DNA of 64,000 nucleotides from Rhodosorus marinus (taxonomy: Eukaryota; Rhodophyta; Stylonematophyceae; Stylonematales; Stylonemataceae), in assembly GCA_029953675.1 (NCBI GenBank), contig JAMWBK010000010.1, positions 1,097,001 through 1,161,000 of the forward strand, given 5' to 3'. This document shows, piece after piece, positions 11,964 through 23,085 of this stretch (within the stretch, counting starts at the first letter, position 1; every line of letters begins with the position of its first letter). The notes beneath the pieces were generated by a model that did not search any database, had not been told where the DNA came from, and saw nothing but the letters and a program-made list of their open reading frames with translations. The position numbers were made by a program, and so were the translations under genes.

Positions 11964-13317
11964 CTAAGTGAATTCGAGCTTTCTCTTGGTCGCAAACTGG
12001 CTGCTGGGCGGAGTCGATCCATCGTCTTTTCGACACGCGGTCCCCGGCGCCCTGAAAGGCGATGCGTTGTTACTCCTGTCTTTCTGGTCCGGGTTAACAA
12101 TCGGGGTCTCGTTCTTCGTGAACTTCTTCAAAAGATCCGCTGCGCTCGAAGGCGGCGGGCCAGTGGTGAAGTAGGGATGCTTCAGAGCGTCCGCCGCGCT
12201 GATTCGTTTCAAAGGATCAAACACCAGGAACTTGTTTAGCAGGTCTAGGGCCTGCTCTGATGCAGCCGTGAAGAGTGCCCTGTGATCCTGTGCTGGGACG
12301 TGCGAAAACTTGACATAGCCTGGAAGGGAGGACATTCCAGGCCATATATCATCATCCGGAGTGCCGCGAGCATGAAAAATTTTCACCAATTGATCGATTT
12401 CGGAGTCACCCGGAAGATAGGGCACTCTGAGCATGAGCTCAGCAAACACACATCCAACAGCCCACATGTCAATTGCTGTGCCATACTGCCGGGCTCCGAA
12501 TAGGAGTTCTGGAGCTCTGTACCAGCGGGTGACAACCTGTTCGCAAGTACAGCAAGTCAGTTGGAATGCTTCTTATAATGGCTGCCTAGAAGAGCATTCT
12601 CCGGCGATTTCTATTCTTCTGGAGAACGCACAATGTGGGTCAGTCTAGGGTTTGGGCTTCCATGTATACGAGCAAGACCGAAATCCGCAAGCTTCAGGTT
12701 CCCATCTGTCCCGAGGAGTATATTGTTGGGCTTTAAATCTCTATGCAGCGTCCAGTGCTTGTGACAGGCTTCAACGCCCCGAAGAATCATCTGCAGACAT
12801 CCCTTAACCTCTGCCTCGGTAATAAATATCTCTCGGCTTCGGATTACAGCATCCAAATCCGTGAGGCAGTACTCAAAGACGAGATTCACGTTTGTATTGC
12901 TTGAGAAAGCGTCTACAAGCTCCTGTGAAAGCGTTTTTAAAGACCGAACTGTCAATAAATCTGGCCTAGAGCAGTATGGTTCAGCGAAAAGGTCCTAAAA
13001 TGTTCTCACAATCACATTTGGGTGCTTAATCTCCTGTAGCAGCTTAATCTCTCTTAGAGCTTCCATTGATATGCCATCCTTGGCCTTACCCTACACAATT
13101 CAAGTGAAAACAAAGACGGGCAAGCTTTCCTTCAAAACAAAAATTCTTTCTCGGCAAAACTAACAAAACAAAAACGCACGCCGTGCTCTTCGCAGCTTAC
13201 CATTCGAACTTTCTTCACGGCAACAATCCGACCCGTACCAACATCCTCCGCTTGTGTTACAACACCTCCCGCACCTTCTCCGAGCTTCTTAATGTTCTTG
13301 TACTTCTTCGAACTCAT
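11964..13317 (-). CDS. CDK7: Cyclin-dependent kinase 7 (CDK-activating kinase)
   Basis: Exons in transcription order are 13201-13317, 13010-13090, 12632-12922 and 11964-12536, all phase 0, giving 353 residues (human CDK7 has 346). The N-lobe has the glycine loop (LGEGAGGVV), the catalytic Lys in VAVKKVR, and a PSTAIRE-like helix [16 protein letters not shown]. The catalytic loop is HRDLKPNN, followed by DFGLA. The activation loop runs through SPNPRLTH, with the Thr matching the activating phosphosite, to [15 protein letters not shown]. The CDK7-typical [21 protein letters not shown] and LPGYVKF blocks follow. Known CDK7 works with cyclin H and MAT1 as CAK and within TFIIH, phosphorylating CDKs and the RNA polymerase II C-terminal domain. 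The gene is convergent with the TMEM209-like gene. Confidence 0.93.
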
Positions 13318-14526
13318 ACTTTTAAGTTCTGTTCTCAAAATCCAAAAAGCAAAACCCCAAGAAACAGGAACAAAGACTCCGCTCTCTTCCCATCTCTGTG
13401 ACATTCCAACACACACCCTACGAGCGCGAAATGTATTCTCCAGGTGCGAAAGTCTTTTAGAGAACACTAACGGCTATAGTATCAGTCACTAATCGTCTGG
13501 GATGACGCTAAGTGAGCCGATGTTAGGAGGCAGATCCTCAGAGAGGCTCAGGGATCATAGTGACTTGTCTACTCCTTGTACTCGGACTGTAAGATGTTTG
13601 CCCACGTCTGCACAGTGTCGTGGCGCTGCTGCTGGTTCAATTACGACGACTGAAGAAGCCTCAGTACGCTGAGGCGTGACATACCTTGGATGTATGCGGA
13701 TCGGTCTAGACGTTGGACCGGCTGGTTGATTGGGTAGGCAGCCAAAACCTGTTATCGTGTAGTTGAATACTGACTGCTAGAAAGTTTACAACTTCATTAT
13801 TGGAGAGTTTCAAGGCTGGAGTTGTTCACACGAGCATCTCCATGTGCAAACAGGGGCTCTCGCCCAATGGGACACCCTTTTCCTCCGGTTGGGGCGCATA
13901 TTAAGGAAACGCAGGATTTTGCTCCGGTTATGTATCTATACGTCTGGCAGTAAATCCATAAGAGCCAAAAAGGTCAAGGTCAAGAAGCAGCAGTCTCTTG
14001 TTGCCCAGAGAATCATCCAAATCTTGTCAGCAGTTTTCCAATGTTCAATCATTTTTATTGATTGAACCTTGATATTCTGGATAAGCAAGTCCTAACATCC
14101 CAAAAATTGGCATTGAATATCATGCTTTGGTTTTATTCTGGGACCAGGGGCGGCTGAATATGCGAAAAAATATTTTTTATTGGGTTCAATTGTCTCAAGT
14201 TATGAACTAAGTTCTCCCAAATGTAGGAGATAGTACGAACACATGCGAAAGTGGTTCATGAATTGGTGACGGTTGGGCTTAGCAGCGAGATCTGTACGTG
14301 GACATCGCCGACTTGACTGCATGAATAGGATGATGGCGAGATCTGTTTGTAGATATCGCCGACTTGACCGAATGAAAAGGATGATGGCGGGTTCTGCGCG
14401 CAAACCACAGGCTCCCTCGTGCGAAATCCGGTCTTCTGAATGGTGCTCTACTAACCCCTCGTACTTAGGATCTATTGAATTAGGCGCGAAAATGTTGTCA
14501 GTCTGTGGGAGAAAGAGGGTGGTGTG
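13318..14526. other. Divergent intergenic region with a short tandem duplication
   Basis: This stretch separates the divergently transcribed CDK7 and RNase H2A genes. Apart from the repeat at 14283-14387 I see no gene. It should contain both promoters, but no clear TATA box or other motif was identified. Confidence 0.5.
14283..14387. repeat. Imperfect two-copy tandem repeat, unit about 53 bases
   Basis: A unit containing CGAGATCTGT, then ATCGCCGACTTGAC, then a final GGATGATGG occurs twice back to back (about 14283-14335 and 14337-14387) with scattered substitutions. It lies 140-240 bases upstream of the RNase H2A start codon. The duplication could be neutral or could double a promoter element. 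Confidence 0.7.
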
Positions 14527-15510
14527 ATGCTAGGGGGTTCAGTGGGGCGTAGCTACGACAATGATGGAGATTGGATAGTCGTAGATGGATATTCGATGGC
14601 ACTCTCTGGTCCATGTGTGGTAGGGATCGATGAGGCTGGTAGGGGCCCTGTACTGGGGCCCATGGTGTACGGCGCAGCAGTGTGCGAAGTAGACAAGCAG
14701 GATCGGCTTCGTGATCTTGGATGCGATGGTAGGATCCTTTTACTATGTCAGAGGGGTTCTGATTCTTATAAACCTGCTTAGCCATCTTTCTGAAAACCCC
14801 CTTTTCGCCTTCAAGATTCCAAGGCGATGAGCGAGCAGGACAGAGAGGCGGTGCGCGATCGTCTCCGAGATTCAAGCCTAGTTCAGGCCTACACAAAAGT
14901 TTTGCAAGCTGAGGAGTTGAGCAGATGCATGCTTCGTAAGCGGCCATACAATCTGAATGCGATATCACATGACACGGCTGCTGGATTGGTCAGAGAAATC
15001 CTCAAGGACGGCATAGAAATCGAGCACTTGTACGTTGATACGGTCGGCATACCAGAAAGGTATGAAATCTGGCTGAGGAAAGCGTTTCCAGCGATAAAAG
15101 CCATAACCGTCGCGAAGAAGGCAGATAGTACCTATGCCATCGTCGGGGCAGCAAGCATATTTGCGAAAACGCTTCGTGATCACATCCTGCGATTCTGGGA
15201 TACCCCGGACCTTCATCCAGAGCTTCGAGGAAACTATGGAAGTGGGTATCCTGGAGATCCGGCAACAATCAGCTGGTTGAAGAGAGCGGTAGATCCACAC
15301 TTTGGCTTTCCTGGGCTGGTCAGGTTTAGCTGGAGCACTTCAAAGAACCTCTTGGACGCAACTGGTGCGGTCCAGGTTGAGTTCGAAGAAGAGGATAGCG
15401 AGGCAAATCAGAGCAATATTCTCAACCACTTCAAGCGAAAAACAGGGAAGGAACAACTTCCAAAATATTTCTTGGACAGACGACTTTGCGAAGATAGTAA
15501 TTTTCTTTAA
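14527..15510 (+). CDS. RNASEH2A: Ribonuclease H2 catalytic subunit A
   Basis: Exons are 14527-14728 and 14816-15510, joined in phase to give 298 residues, matching the usual length of about 300. The active-site motif [19 protein letters not shown] supplies the first Asp and Glu. Further conserved acidic positions are in LYVDTVG and [17 protein letters not shown]. The substrate-binding [14 protein letters not shown] and [11 protein letters not shown] blocks are present. The enzyme removes ribonucleotides from DNA and RNA from RNA-DNA hybrids, with subunits B and C in other eukaryotes. A second ATG at 14596 would remove 23 residues; the first ATG was chosen because the frame is open from there. 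Its stop codon overlaps the stop of the convergent methyltransferase gene. Confidence 0.95.
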
Positions 15511-16575
15511 GCCCTCTCGGCAACTGTAAGTAGAGGACCAAGGCCGAGTGGTGGGAGATGCTCTTGACTTATTACCTTGAAGCCAGCCCCTCTCAACATA
15601 TCCGCAAATGCGTTCTTAGCGGGAAAGCTTACGCTGCTCTTATGCAAATAGCTTTCGGATACACAAAGAGGATAGGCAGGTTAAGGGACGGTATGCTGGG
15701 AGCCCAATGATGGAATAATCATGGAATGAAAGGATCCTACCTATACGTTTCCCGGTGTCCCGAAATCAAGCCTCCGATAATTGGCATAATCGTTGATATG
15801 AAGAGTTCTCTTATTGTTGAGAGGAGTCCCTTTTCGTTTTCATCCGTTCCAGTCAGCTCGAGTATTGCGACTCTGCCATTCTTCTTCAGCACCCGGGCCA
15901 TTTCCTTCAAGCCTGCTTCACGGTCTTGAAAGTTTCGAACTCCGAATGAAACGATCTCGTGGTCAAAGCTTTCCTCCTTGAACTGTGACAGATTCTCTGC
16001 CTTGCCAATCAACAGCTGCACGCGCTCCGTCATTTGCTTCTTCAAAACTTTCTCTTTGCCAATGTCCAACATCTTTTGAGAAGGATCGATTCCAACCACG
16101 TTTACGTGGTCGTTCATTTCAGCTGCTAGGATTGCAACGTCAGCAGTTCCTAAAATGACATTCGGAAATCAGCAAGACACTCTCGTCCCGGGGAACTGAG
16201 CGCGCTAAGCATACCTGTTGCAACATCCAACAACCTACTGACATCTAGCTCAAGTGATTTAATTGCCGTACGTCTCCAGGTGTGATCAAGACCCTGCTTG
16301 TGATTGAGCATGTCAGCAGCTGGTCAATCCAGAACACGCCAAAGGCTAATGGACGGCCTCACCAAGGATATAATAGAGTTCAATAGGTCGTAGGTCGACG
16401 CAATCGCATCGAAAAACTCTCCAGAGCCATCCCTTACCAGGTGATCGGATCCGTGGCTCTCCGCTGCACATACCACTAGGATAACTCCAGCGGCAAGAAC
16501 AACCGCAAATCCACAACCTTTCTTAGTTTCCTTCATGTCTTGTTCCTTCTTTCTTTTGCTACTAACACTTGCCAA
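15507..16575 (-). CDS. UbiE/COQ5/MenG-family quinone C-methyltransferase
   Basis: Exons in transcription order are 16363-16575, 16215-16293, 15741-16149 and 15507-15651, giving 281 residues with every phase consistent. After a charged start there is a hydrophobic stretch (about residues 21-37), which could be a membrane anchor or part of an organelle-targeting signal. The methyltransferase core follows: ASTYDLLNSIISLGLDHTWR, then SAM-binding motif I LLDVATGTADVAIL, then VVGIDPSQKMLDIGK, FGVRNFQDREAGLKEM and GHRETYSYL. The family methylates a ring carbon in ubiquinone, menaquinone or phylloquinone synthesis. I cannot decide between mitochondrial COQ5 and a plastid MenG-type enzyme. The TAA stop (complement of 15507-15509) overlaps the RNase H2A stop. 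Confidence 0.82.
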
Positions 16576-16785
16576 GTCACTTGTCCATCAGTTCTGCCCC
16601 TTTGACAAGATCAATATCGCGCCTCACACATGATCTCGCGGTCCTGAGGTTGCATGGCTTGATCACAAGGGCTTGGTGACAACGAACAAAGTACTGAACA
16701 TTGGTAGGACGAATGCTTGCTGAGATTAGTCATAACCATAGCTGTCCTGTCGTTTAATAAGAGGTTTTATGTCCTTTTCGGGTGG

Positions 16786-17406
16786 TCATTCTTGACTAGC
16801 TCGTAGTAGAATTTCAATACCGTCAGATGCTTGACTATTTGGGGAGTATCTTCGAGTGCCCCATGCGTTCTCATCCGTTTCCAGAATCTGTGACAGGTTC
16901 AGGGGGGGGGAATCCTCGTACTCGATGTCGGAGGGCGAGTCTTTCCGATAGTCAGCCGGGGGTAGAAGGATCTCTTTGGCTAGAAACGTCTTTGCTTTTT
17001 CTTCCTCCGCTTCAAGTCGCAGAGAGGCTACAGCTGTTTCCCGAGCGTTTGGAGCTAGGAGGGCCCTAAGTCTTTCCTGGAGCTCGCCGCCAGCGGGAAG
17101 CAAGGATTTGGTCTTAACTCGTTTCTGGGACAGAGGAAATTTAAAGTCAGCGCAAACAACTAGGCAGCTCGATTGAACAACAATACGGATGTTCCAAAAC
17201 CTCTATACACGCACCCTGTATCGCTTCCTGGACTTCTTCCTCGTGTCAATAAGCTGCTCTCTGCTTCTGTTACTGTTCCTGTCCAGCTCAGCGAGAGGAG
17301 GCCGTGAGTAAACATCCTCGGCCTCGTTGGCGTCTGATGCTCGCTCAGGCTCCTGCTCCGTAAACACCTCGTCAAATTCAGGAGAGTCATCCGCCGTATT
17401 TTCCAT
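16786..17406 (-). CDS. Small basic/acidic protein of unknown function
   Basis: Two exons, 17215-17406 and 16786-17124, join in phase 0 to give 176 residues. The first third is acidic and rich in Glu, Asp and Ser. A highly basic patch spans the splice junction (RKKSRKRYRKRVKTK, about residues 56-70) and looks like a bipartite nuclear localisation signal. The C-terminal half is acidic again, with LAKEILLPPADYRKDSPSD and an SPP motif. It is probably disordered and nuclear (inference). I recognise no domain, and the reading-frame evidence rests on length and splice fit alone. Confidence 0.55.
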
Positions 17407-19500
17407 TTCCAAGGAAGCACTAAGAAGAAACTACGTATATAGACGCATCCACGTGTGTAGTAGCAACTCGCTCAGGAGCTCAAATATTCAACGATGGCAG
17501 TGAACCAGTAGCAAAACCCCGGGGCATAACTTCAGTATAGTGTCCTAGGTTCACATCCTCAACCGCAAGCAGTCCAATCCAAAGAATCCCACTCGGCTAT
17601 CAAGATTGGAAAACAGCGAGAACGCTCCTTTTCGAAAACCCGCACCCCAAACTCCCCCTCCAAACTTGGAGATTGAATCCAACAAAAAAGGAGCTAGACA
17701 AGCACTCTCGTTCTGTTTCAACAGCACAAATCGTTCTTCTTCTCACAGAGCTTTCTAAGCCCTAGCTTCCTCCCCATCACTCTTCCCTGCAGTCACGCAC
17801 ATACAAACACCTCCTCATCCTTCAAAAAAAAGAAGCGCGTCCACATTTCACCTGTGTACCATTGGCTACTTCAATCTCCCAAAAAGGATGAAGCAGCCCG
17901 GCCAAGAAACCAAACGACCTGCTATTTGGTTTCGTTCACTTACGCCCCATTCCAACCTATTTTATTCTAAAAAAAATATTTTATAATGACTGAGCTTCCC
18001 TGCGTTAACCAATCAATTTATCTAATTCTATGTCTATCTATCAATATTATCATAGTGACTAGCGACTATGTTCGGCGGGTTCAAATCAAAAATTTCATAT
18101 GAACGAATCATTGATCTACACATGTCCTATTAATTTCCAGCTCAGAATGCGAAACGATATTTCTCTATTTGTTAATGATTTTTGAGCTGCCTGGGACATG
18201 ATTAGCGGACAACGCGGCAAGATTTTTTATCTAAAGTATTTAAATAATTTCATGAATAAGAGGAGAAAAGGCAAGCCTGGAGGGTTTTGTGGTGTTGGAG
18301 GAGATCGGAATAGGTATGCTACCGCGGGATTTTATGGTATTGACGATGTCATGCTGAAACATCAGCTGTGCTGAAAGCTGTGCTGGAAGAGTTCGTTACG
18401 GGGAAGTTTTTTGGATGTGAACTGATAGTATGAGCACACAGGAGTAGATTTTGAGTGCTATCCACGAGCTCCGTTCTTGTTCCAGTTTCTGAGGAGCAAG
18501 CATCAGGAGCTGTCCTTAGGATATCCTCCGTGGTAGTACGTACAAGCTTCTTGGAACGGGTACCGCGCCTGCTTGAGAGTAGTGCTCGTTCCAATGGCTG
18601 TATATCTTCTGGACAATATCGTTAGCCAGAACCCAGCGGAAAAAAAAGGAAGCTGTTCTTGGCTGCAAGTGAAAGGAGGCAGTCGTATCACCAGTTCCGT
18701 TCCATGTTTGGACTAGCCTAACTAATTCTTCCACAGTTTCAATGTAGATCTCTCCGAAAGCATGGACCCAGCTTGTCTATAAACACCTCAAAGTGCCCCA
18801 TTGAAAATCAGGTAATCTTAAATCAAACTCTCTCATCTTTTAATTATCACACATGATACCGAAACAGTAGGGCATCCTAGGGGAGCAAGCGCCAAGATCC
18901 AGGATCCTCCAAATCTAAATAGACTGAATAAGAGACTGAATACCCGAAATAATTTAGAAATATATAGTCTCGTCGACGATTTTCGACTTCTGGCGATGAA
19001 TTTTTGTCGGCGCATTCGCCCCCCTCCAACAGTAAGCACAATTTTTAATAAAGTAGCATTCCAAAAATTATTTTGGACTTTCTTGATGGAAGCTCTGATT
19101 CCCATCCAGCCCTTGCCCGAAAAAAACCATCGCCCGGAGAATGCAAACGAATGCGCGTACCCCCCTGAATCGATGAGATGAACTTTCCTCATAATTAAAC
19201 AAATCCTATTATTGAATAATTATTGTACATATGTTTTGGCGGGACTTTTGCGTTGGATAGGTTAGGGGTGGCTATAGACGATTGGAAATTTTTTCTCCCC
19301 GACGAATGTGATGCCCTGAATGGGGGCGGAGAAATGGATGTGGAAGCATATTGGGGGCTATTAAGCTTCCACCGGGGTACAGGGCGCAAGGCCTTCGGGG
19401 AGGGGTCTGCGGGGCTGGTGGGATTCTGTCGAAGTTTTTCGCTAGGTGTACATAAGAAAGGCTGGAGTTTTGTTGAGGTATTCTCTGTTTTCAATTGACG
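17407..19500. other. Intergenic, no gene supported
   Basis: About 2.1 kb between the small basic protein gene (minus) and the HAD-like gene (plus), which are divergent. It is AT-rich at 17940-18250. Two minus-strand frames around 18349-18734 are open for 60-80 codons but overlap in different frames and show no family motif. A GGGGGCGG tract at 19320-19360 sits upstream of the HAD-like start. Confidence 0.45.
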
Positions 19501-20304
19501 ATGGTTGGTGAAGATAAGAATCAAGGCTTCGTGGCGGTTGCGAAGCAGTCGCCGTCGGAGTCTTATCAAGTCACGCGCTCCTGGGGACAGAAGAGTGGAA
19601 GCTTTCTGGATAAGAGTGGTAAGATTGGTTGTACATAAGATACTCCCCTGTTGTCGCTTTTTCGACAGAGTTCTGACGTTGAACTTGCGCCCGTTCGCAA
19701 ATTTTTCTGTGCAGCAATCGTGTTCGATTGGGATGACACTCTTTTCGCCTCAAGTGCGATGTCAAGCTACGGACTGTACTCTTCCGAGGAAATCGACTTG
19801 ACCAGTGAAATGCAAGGGCTGCTTATTGAGCTGGAAGAACACGTAATTTCCGTTTTGGAGAAAGCCGTTAGGTTCGGCAAAGTCTGCATTATCACCAACG
19901 CGGACAACGGATGGGTTGCGCTATGTGGAGAGCGGTTCTTCCCCCGTGCGTTGAGCTTTATTGAGAGGAAGGAGATCCCCGTCATCTCGGCAAGACATTT
20001 ATATGAGTCCAAATACCCAACTACTCCGAACAAGTGGAAGGAGGCAGCTTTCGCCGAACATCTAGCTCCCTGGTGCCACCGCGAGGAGGATCTGAACGTT
20101 TTAGTTCTAGGAGATGGCCTTAGTGAGAGACTTGCAGCGCACGCTTTTGCGAGGAATAGAACGCAGGCGCGTGTGAAAACTGTCAAGTTCATCGAGCATC
20201 CAACCATCAAGGAGCTCGTCCAACAGCTTTTCCTTTTAGAAACATCCTTTGATTATATCTGGGAGCACGACGGGACATTTGACATTGACCTCAATTTCCA
20301 GTGA
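19501..20304 (+). CDS. HAD-like hydrolase domain protein
   Basis: Exons 19501-19618 and 19715-20304 join in phase 1 to give 235 residues. An alternative, stronger-looking 3' splice site at 19668 gives the wrong phase. The domain shows HAD motif I as FDWDDTLFAS, motif II as IITNAD, a Lys in PTTPNKWKE as likely motif III, and motif IV as VLGDGLSER. It is therefore probably a Mg-dependent phosphohydrolase, with the first Asp as nucleophile (family knowledge). The C-terminal part (FDYIWEHDGTFDIDL) is not diagnostic. Substrate unknown. The N-terminal 40 residues are hydrophilic with no targeting signal apparent. Confidence 0.72.
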
Positions 20305-20737
20305 ACAGATGCAGAAGAAGGCCAGCTTCTGCTCCTGTTGAACGAATCAATCCTCTCATTAAAATCTAACTTATACTTGCGGACTAACATGAAATTTGCC
20401 TAGTAACTGGCCAGACTCTGATAACTTGCTAGCCCGCACCAAGCTCAGGAAAAACATGCCAGTACAAGACATGCATCTCAATCTGGCTGAGTCCACCCCG
20501 TCCACAGTACTCCCCTCCAATCGGTTCCATTCCCATTGAGATTGATAAATCAGGCACAAGCGAACCAGATTTCACACGCCGGAGAGTTGCTCGTTTTGGG
20601 GGGGGAAGGAATGTGGGAGTGCCAGCTTGAAGCGGGAGGCAGGAGATTGTCAGGCATCTGAGGCGTCCTCCGATACTATTAGACTGAGCTCTTATTGTAC
20701 GGACGTGTTTTTTGTGTTTGTTTTTCTACCGTTTGAG
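20305..20737. other. Intergenic, likely 3' UTR plus bZIP promoter
   Basis: No open frame of note. A run of eight G at about 20597-20604 lies about 135 bases upstream of the bZIP start codon, followed by a T-rich stretch at 20700-20735. Confidence 0.45.
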
Positions 20738-21283
20738 ATGCCTCGACTATCAAAAAGGCTGCCGTCCCTTGAAGCGAATTCTGACGAAGCCAGGGCATCC
20801 AATCGGCGCCTGAAGAAGCAGAAGGTGAGTTGTCCAATTGTGGTTCAGCGTGTCCTTCTGCGGGGGCTAATACGCTGTTTCTCCTGCCCCAGATGAGAGA
20901 GGCGAAGAAGAAGAGAGCACCGGCAGAGGCTTCCGCCGAAAAACTTGCAGCCGAAACTTCGAAGACGGCGAGCTTCGAGGCCGCCTTGGAACAGAGCAAG
21001 GACCTGCCAGATGCTGAGAGACAGGCTGTGCAGAGGATTATACGAAACCGGCTTAGTGCTGAACTGTCCCGGCAGAGGTGGAAGGCAAGAATAACTGCTT
21101 TGGAGACTGAAATTGAAACTCTGAGAACGCTTCGGAGCAATCTAACAGACGTAAGATGTGTTGTCTTGATAGCTTGAGTGAAACTGGATTCCACCCGCTA
21201 ACGCCAGTTCGTGAATTACCAAATCCGTTGTATTCCACGTTTCGCAGGTCGAGCAGGAGCTCATCCAGATGAATGGGATTTAA
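20738..21283 (+). CDS. Short bZIP transcription factor-like protein
   Basis: Exons are 20738-20824, 20893-21150 and 21248-21283, all phase 0, giving only 126 residues. The basic region RIIRNRLSAELSRQRWK matches the N-x2-A-x2-S-R core of bZIP DNA-binding domains. It is followed by a heptad-type helix with hydrophobic positions (ITALETEIETLRTL, then VEQELIQM after the last splice). An Ala/Glu/Lys-rich N-terminal segment precedes it, and the protein ends 11 residues into the last exon, so the zipper has only about four to five heptads. It probably dimerises and binds DNA in the nucleus. There is no activation domain of any size, so it could act as a dimerising partner or repressor (inference). 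Confidence 0.75.
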
Positions 21284-22359
21284 GAGATTATCATGTATGC
21301 TATCTATATCATATACTACAGGCGCTGAGGGTAATTTTATTAAAAGCCATGCAGGCGGTTATCGGTAACGCAAAAGTCGGAAGATAGAGACATTTAGAGG
21401 TGGTCCAGAAGCCGCATGGAACTCTCGGCACAACTATGACGAGGCATCCTCGAACCTGGAGGAGAGAAATCACGTAGACTCGGTTCCTGGAAAGTCTGGC
21501 GCAAGAGTAATATCCTGAGAAGATGCAGGTTGAAATCCGACCAGGAATCGAGAATCGCATCCATCCCAGCCATGCACGCTTCGATGTCCGGAGCAGAGGT
21601 TGCCAGGCAAACTACCTCTGTGACTCGGCCAAACTTCAGTCAAATTGAGCTTCCATAATGATTGAACACCTGAAAAAGCCGAAAATGTGATCAATCGTTT
21701 CTAGGGGGGAAACCACCTTAGATTGAACAGACTCAGATAATGCAAAAACTTTAATTCATTATATGATAAATTGTATTTGAGCGCAAAAAAGAAATGCATA
21801 GCTCCCCCCCGGCGTTCCTTTCTTCCGGAAAGAAAAGATTCCGCAGGAAAGTTCTAAATCGAAGATTCCTTGAGAAATGCCTGAAAAACTTCTACAAAAA
21901 GAAAAAAGAATCGGTCCTGCTAAAACCCCTCCAAGGGCTCCAGGCCGTTTCCCGTGATGCTGAAAGACAACTGGCATACCATAGTTGGTTAATTTTGGAA
22001 TTACATGAAATCGATTGGATGGTTGCTAGCTATTTAAAGATTCTTCACAAAATTTGGATCGAAAAGACTCGGCTTGAGGGGAACTGATTTATATATGTTT
22101 TATTGAAATATTTGACCCGCCACTTTTTTCGGGGGACATCCCAGGAACACGGGACAATGGCAGTATATGGGATAGTTAAGAAGTGGCCGTTCAGGGCGTG
22201 TTGTCAACTCATGGGTTGGGAGGGAGGGAGGGAGGGAGGGAGGGAGGTTGCTAGTTCGAGTGTATAGGTGAAGGAGAGTTTTGAACATTTCGGGAGTGTT
22301 TCTTTTGTAAAAAGAGGAGGTGACTTGTTTGTAAAGAAGTGTGAGAAAAAGGGGGAAAG
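21284..22359. other. Intergenic, no gene seen
   Basis: Short frames on both strands lack recognisable protein. A GGGA-repeat tract is listed separately at 22216-22246. The strip immediately before 22360 is G-rich and probably the promoter or 5' UTR of the CHCHD2-like gene. Confidence 0.45.
22216..22246 (+). repeat. (GGGA)n microsatellite
   Basis: About seven GGGA units in tandem, ending about 115 bases upstream of the CHCHD2-like start codon. It is G-rich on the coding strand, as seen upstream of several other genes in the window, and could form a G-quadruplex. Confidence 0.85.
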
Positions 22360-23085
22360 ATGCCAAGGAGTAGAAGAACGGGAATGGGGAGAGCTCCGCC
22401 GAGGAGGCCCCCGCCGCCGTCCCGGGCTCCTTCCCGATCGGCTAGTACGAGGTACGTTTGAGTAATGTGGAAGTGGTTTTTGTTGATTTGGTAGGGTTGG
22501 GAGTCGGGAAATGGTGTGGTTTCTAAATGATTCGTTTTGCGCTCTATCGCCATCTTCAGTGCACCTCCACCGGCGCAGAAGGCGCAGCCGCAGAAGACAG
22601 AGCAGGCTAAGCAAGCATCTCCGCCCCAGACCACCAATGCAGCCGCTCCGCCGGCAACTGCTCAGCCTGGAGGTGGAATGATGAGTAACATCATGACTAC
22701 CGCAGCGGGAGTTGCCGCTGGTCACGTTGCTGGACGTGCCATTGATCGTGCCATTTGGTAAGCTTACGTCCTCCTTCGAACTGCTTCATTTAGTTCTCGT
22801 AGATCTACGCATTGTCTCTAACTCTCAAGAATTTTGTGAATTTTGAACAGGGGAAATGGAAGTGGAGAGGGTGCGGAGCAAGGCGCACCCGTCGAAGGGT
22901 ACGATCAGGGATACGATCAGGGACAGCAGTTGCCTCAGCAGGGAGAGGTTTGCGGGTTCGAGTTGTCGAACTTCCGCCAATGCCTTGAGCGAAACAACAA
23001 CGATGCCAGCGCATGTCAGTGGAACTATGAAGTTTTGCTCCAGTGCCAGAATCCAAATCAGGAGCAGCCACAGGCAAACTTCTAG
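22360..23085 (+). CDS. CHCHD2/CHCHD10 (Mix17)-like twin CX9C mitochondrial protein
   Basis: Exons 22360-22451, 22560-22757 and 22851-23085 join in phase to give 174 residues. The N-terminus is Arg/Ser/Pro-rich (MPRSRRTGMGRAPPRR), resembling the start of animal CHCHD2 and serving as a mitochondrial targeting region. A Pro/Ala/Gln-rich linker follows, then the conserved glycine-rich segment MMSNIMTTAAGVAAGHVAG, a Gly/Gln/Tyr-rich insert, and a C-terminal CHCH domain. Its twin CX9C motif is visible (CGFELSNFRQC and CQWNYEVLLQC). Family members are imported into the intermembrane space by Mia40-dependent oxidation and influence respiratory complex and cristae organisation. Confidence 0.9.

Noticed and set aside
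19619-19668. Shorter 50-base intron in the HAD-like gene
   Set aside because: The acceptor at 19668 looks good but gives the wrong phase with the only good donor; the acceptor at 19714 keeps the phase and the DWDDT motif.
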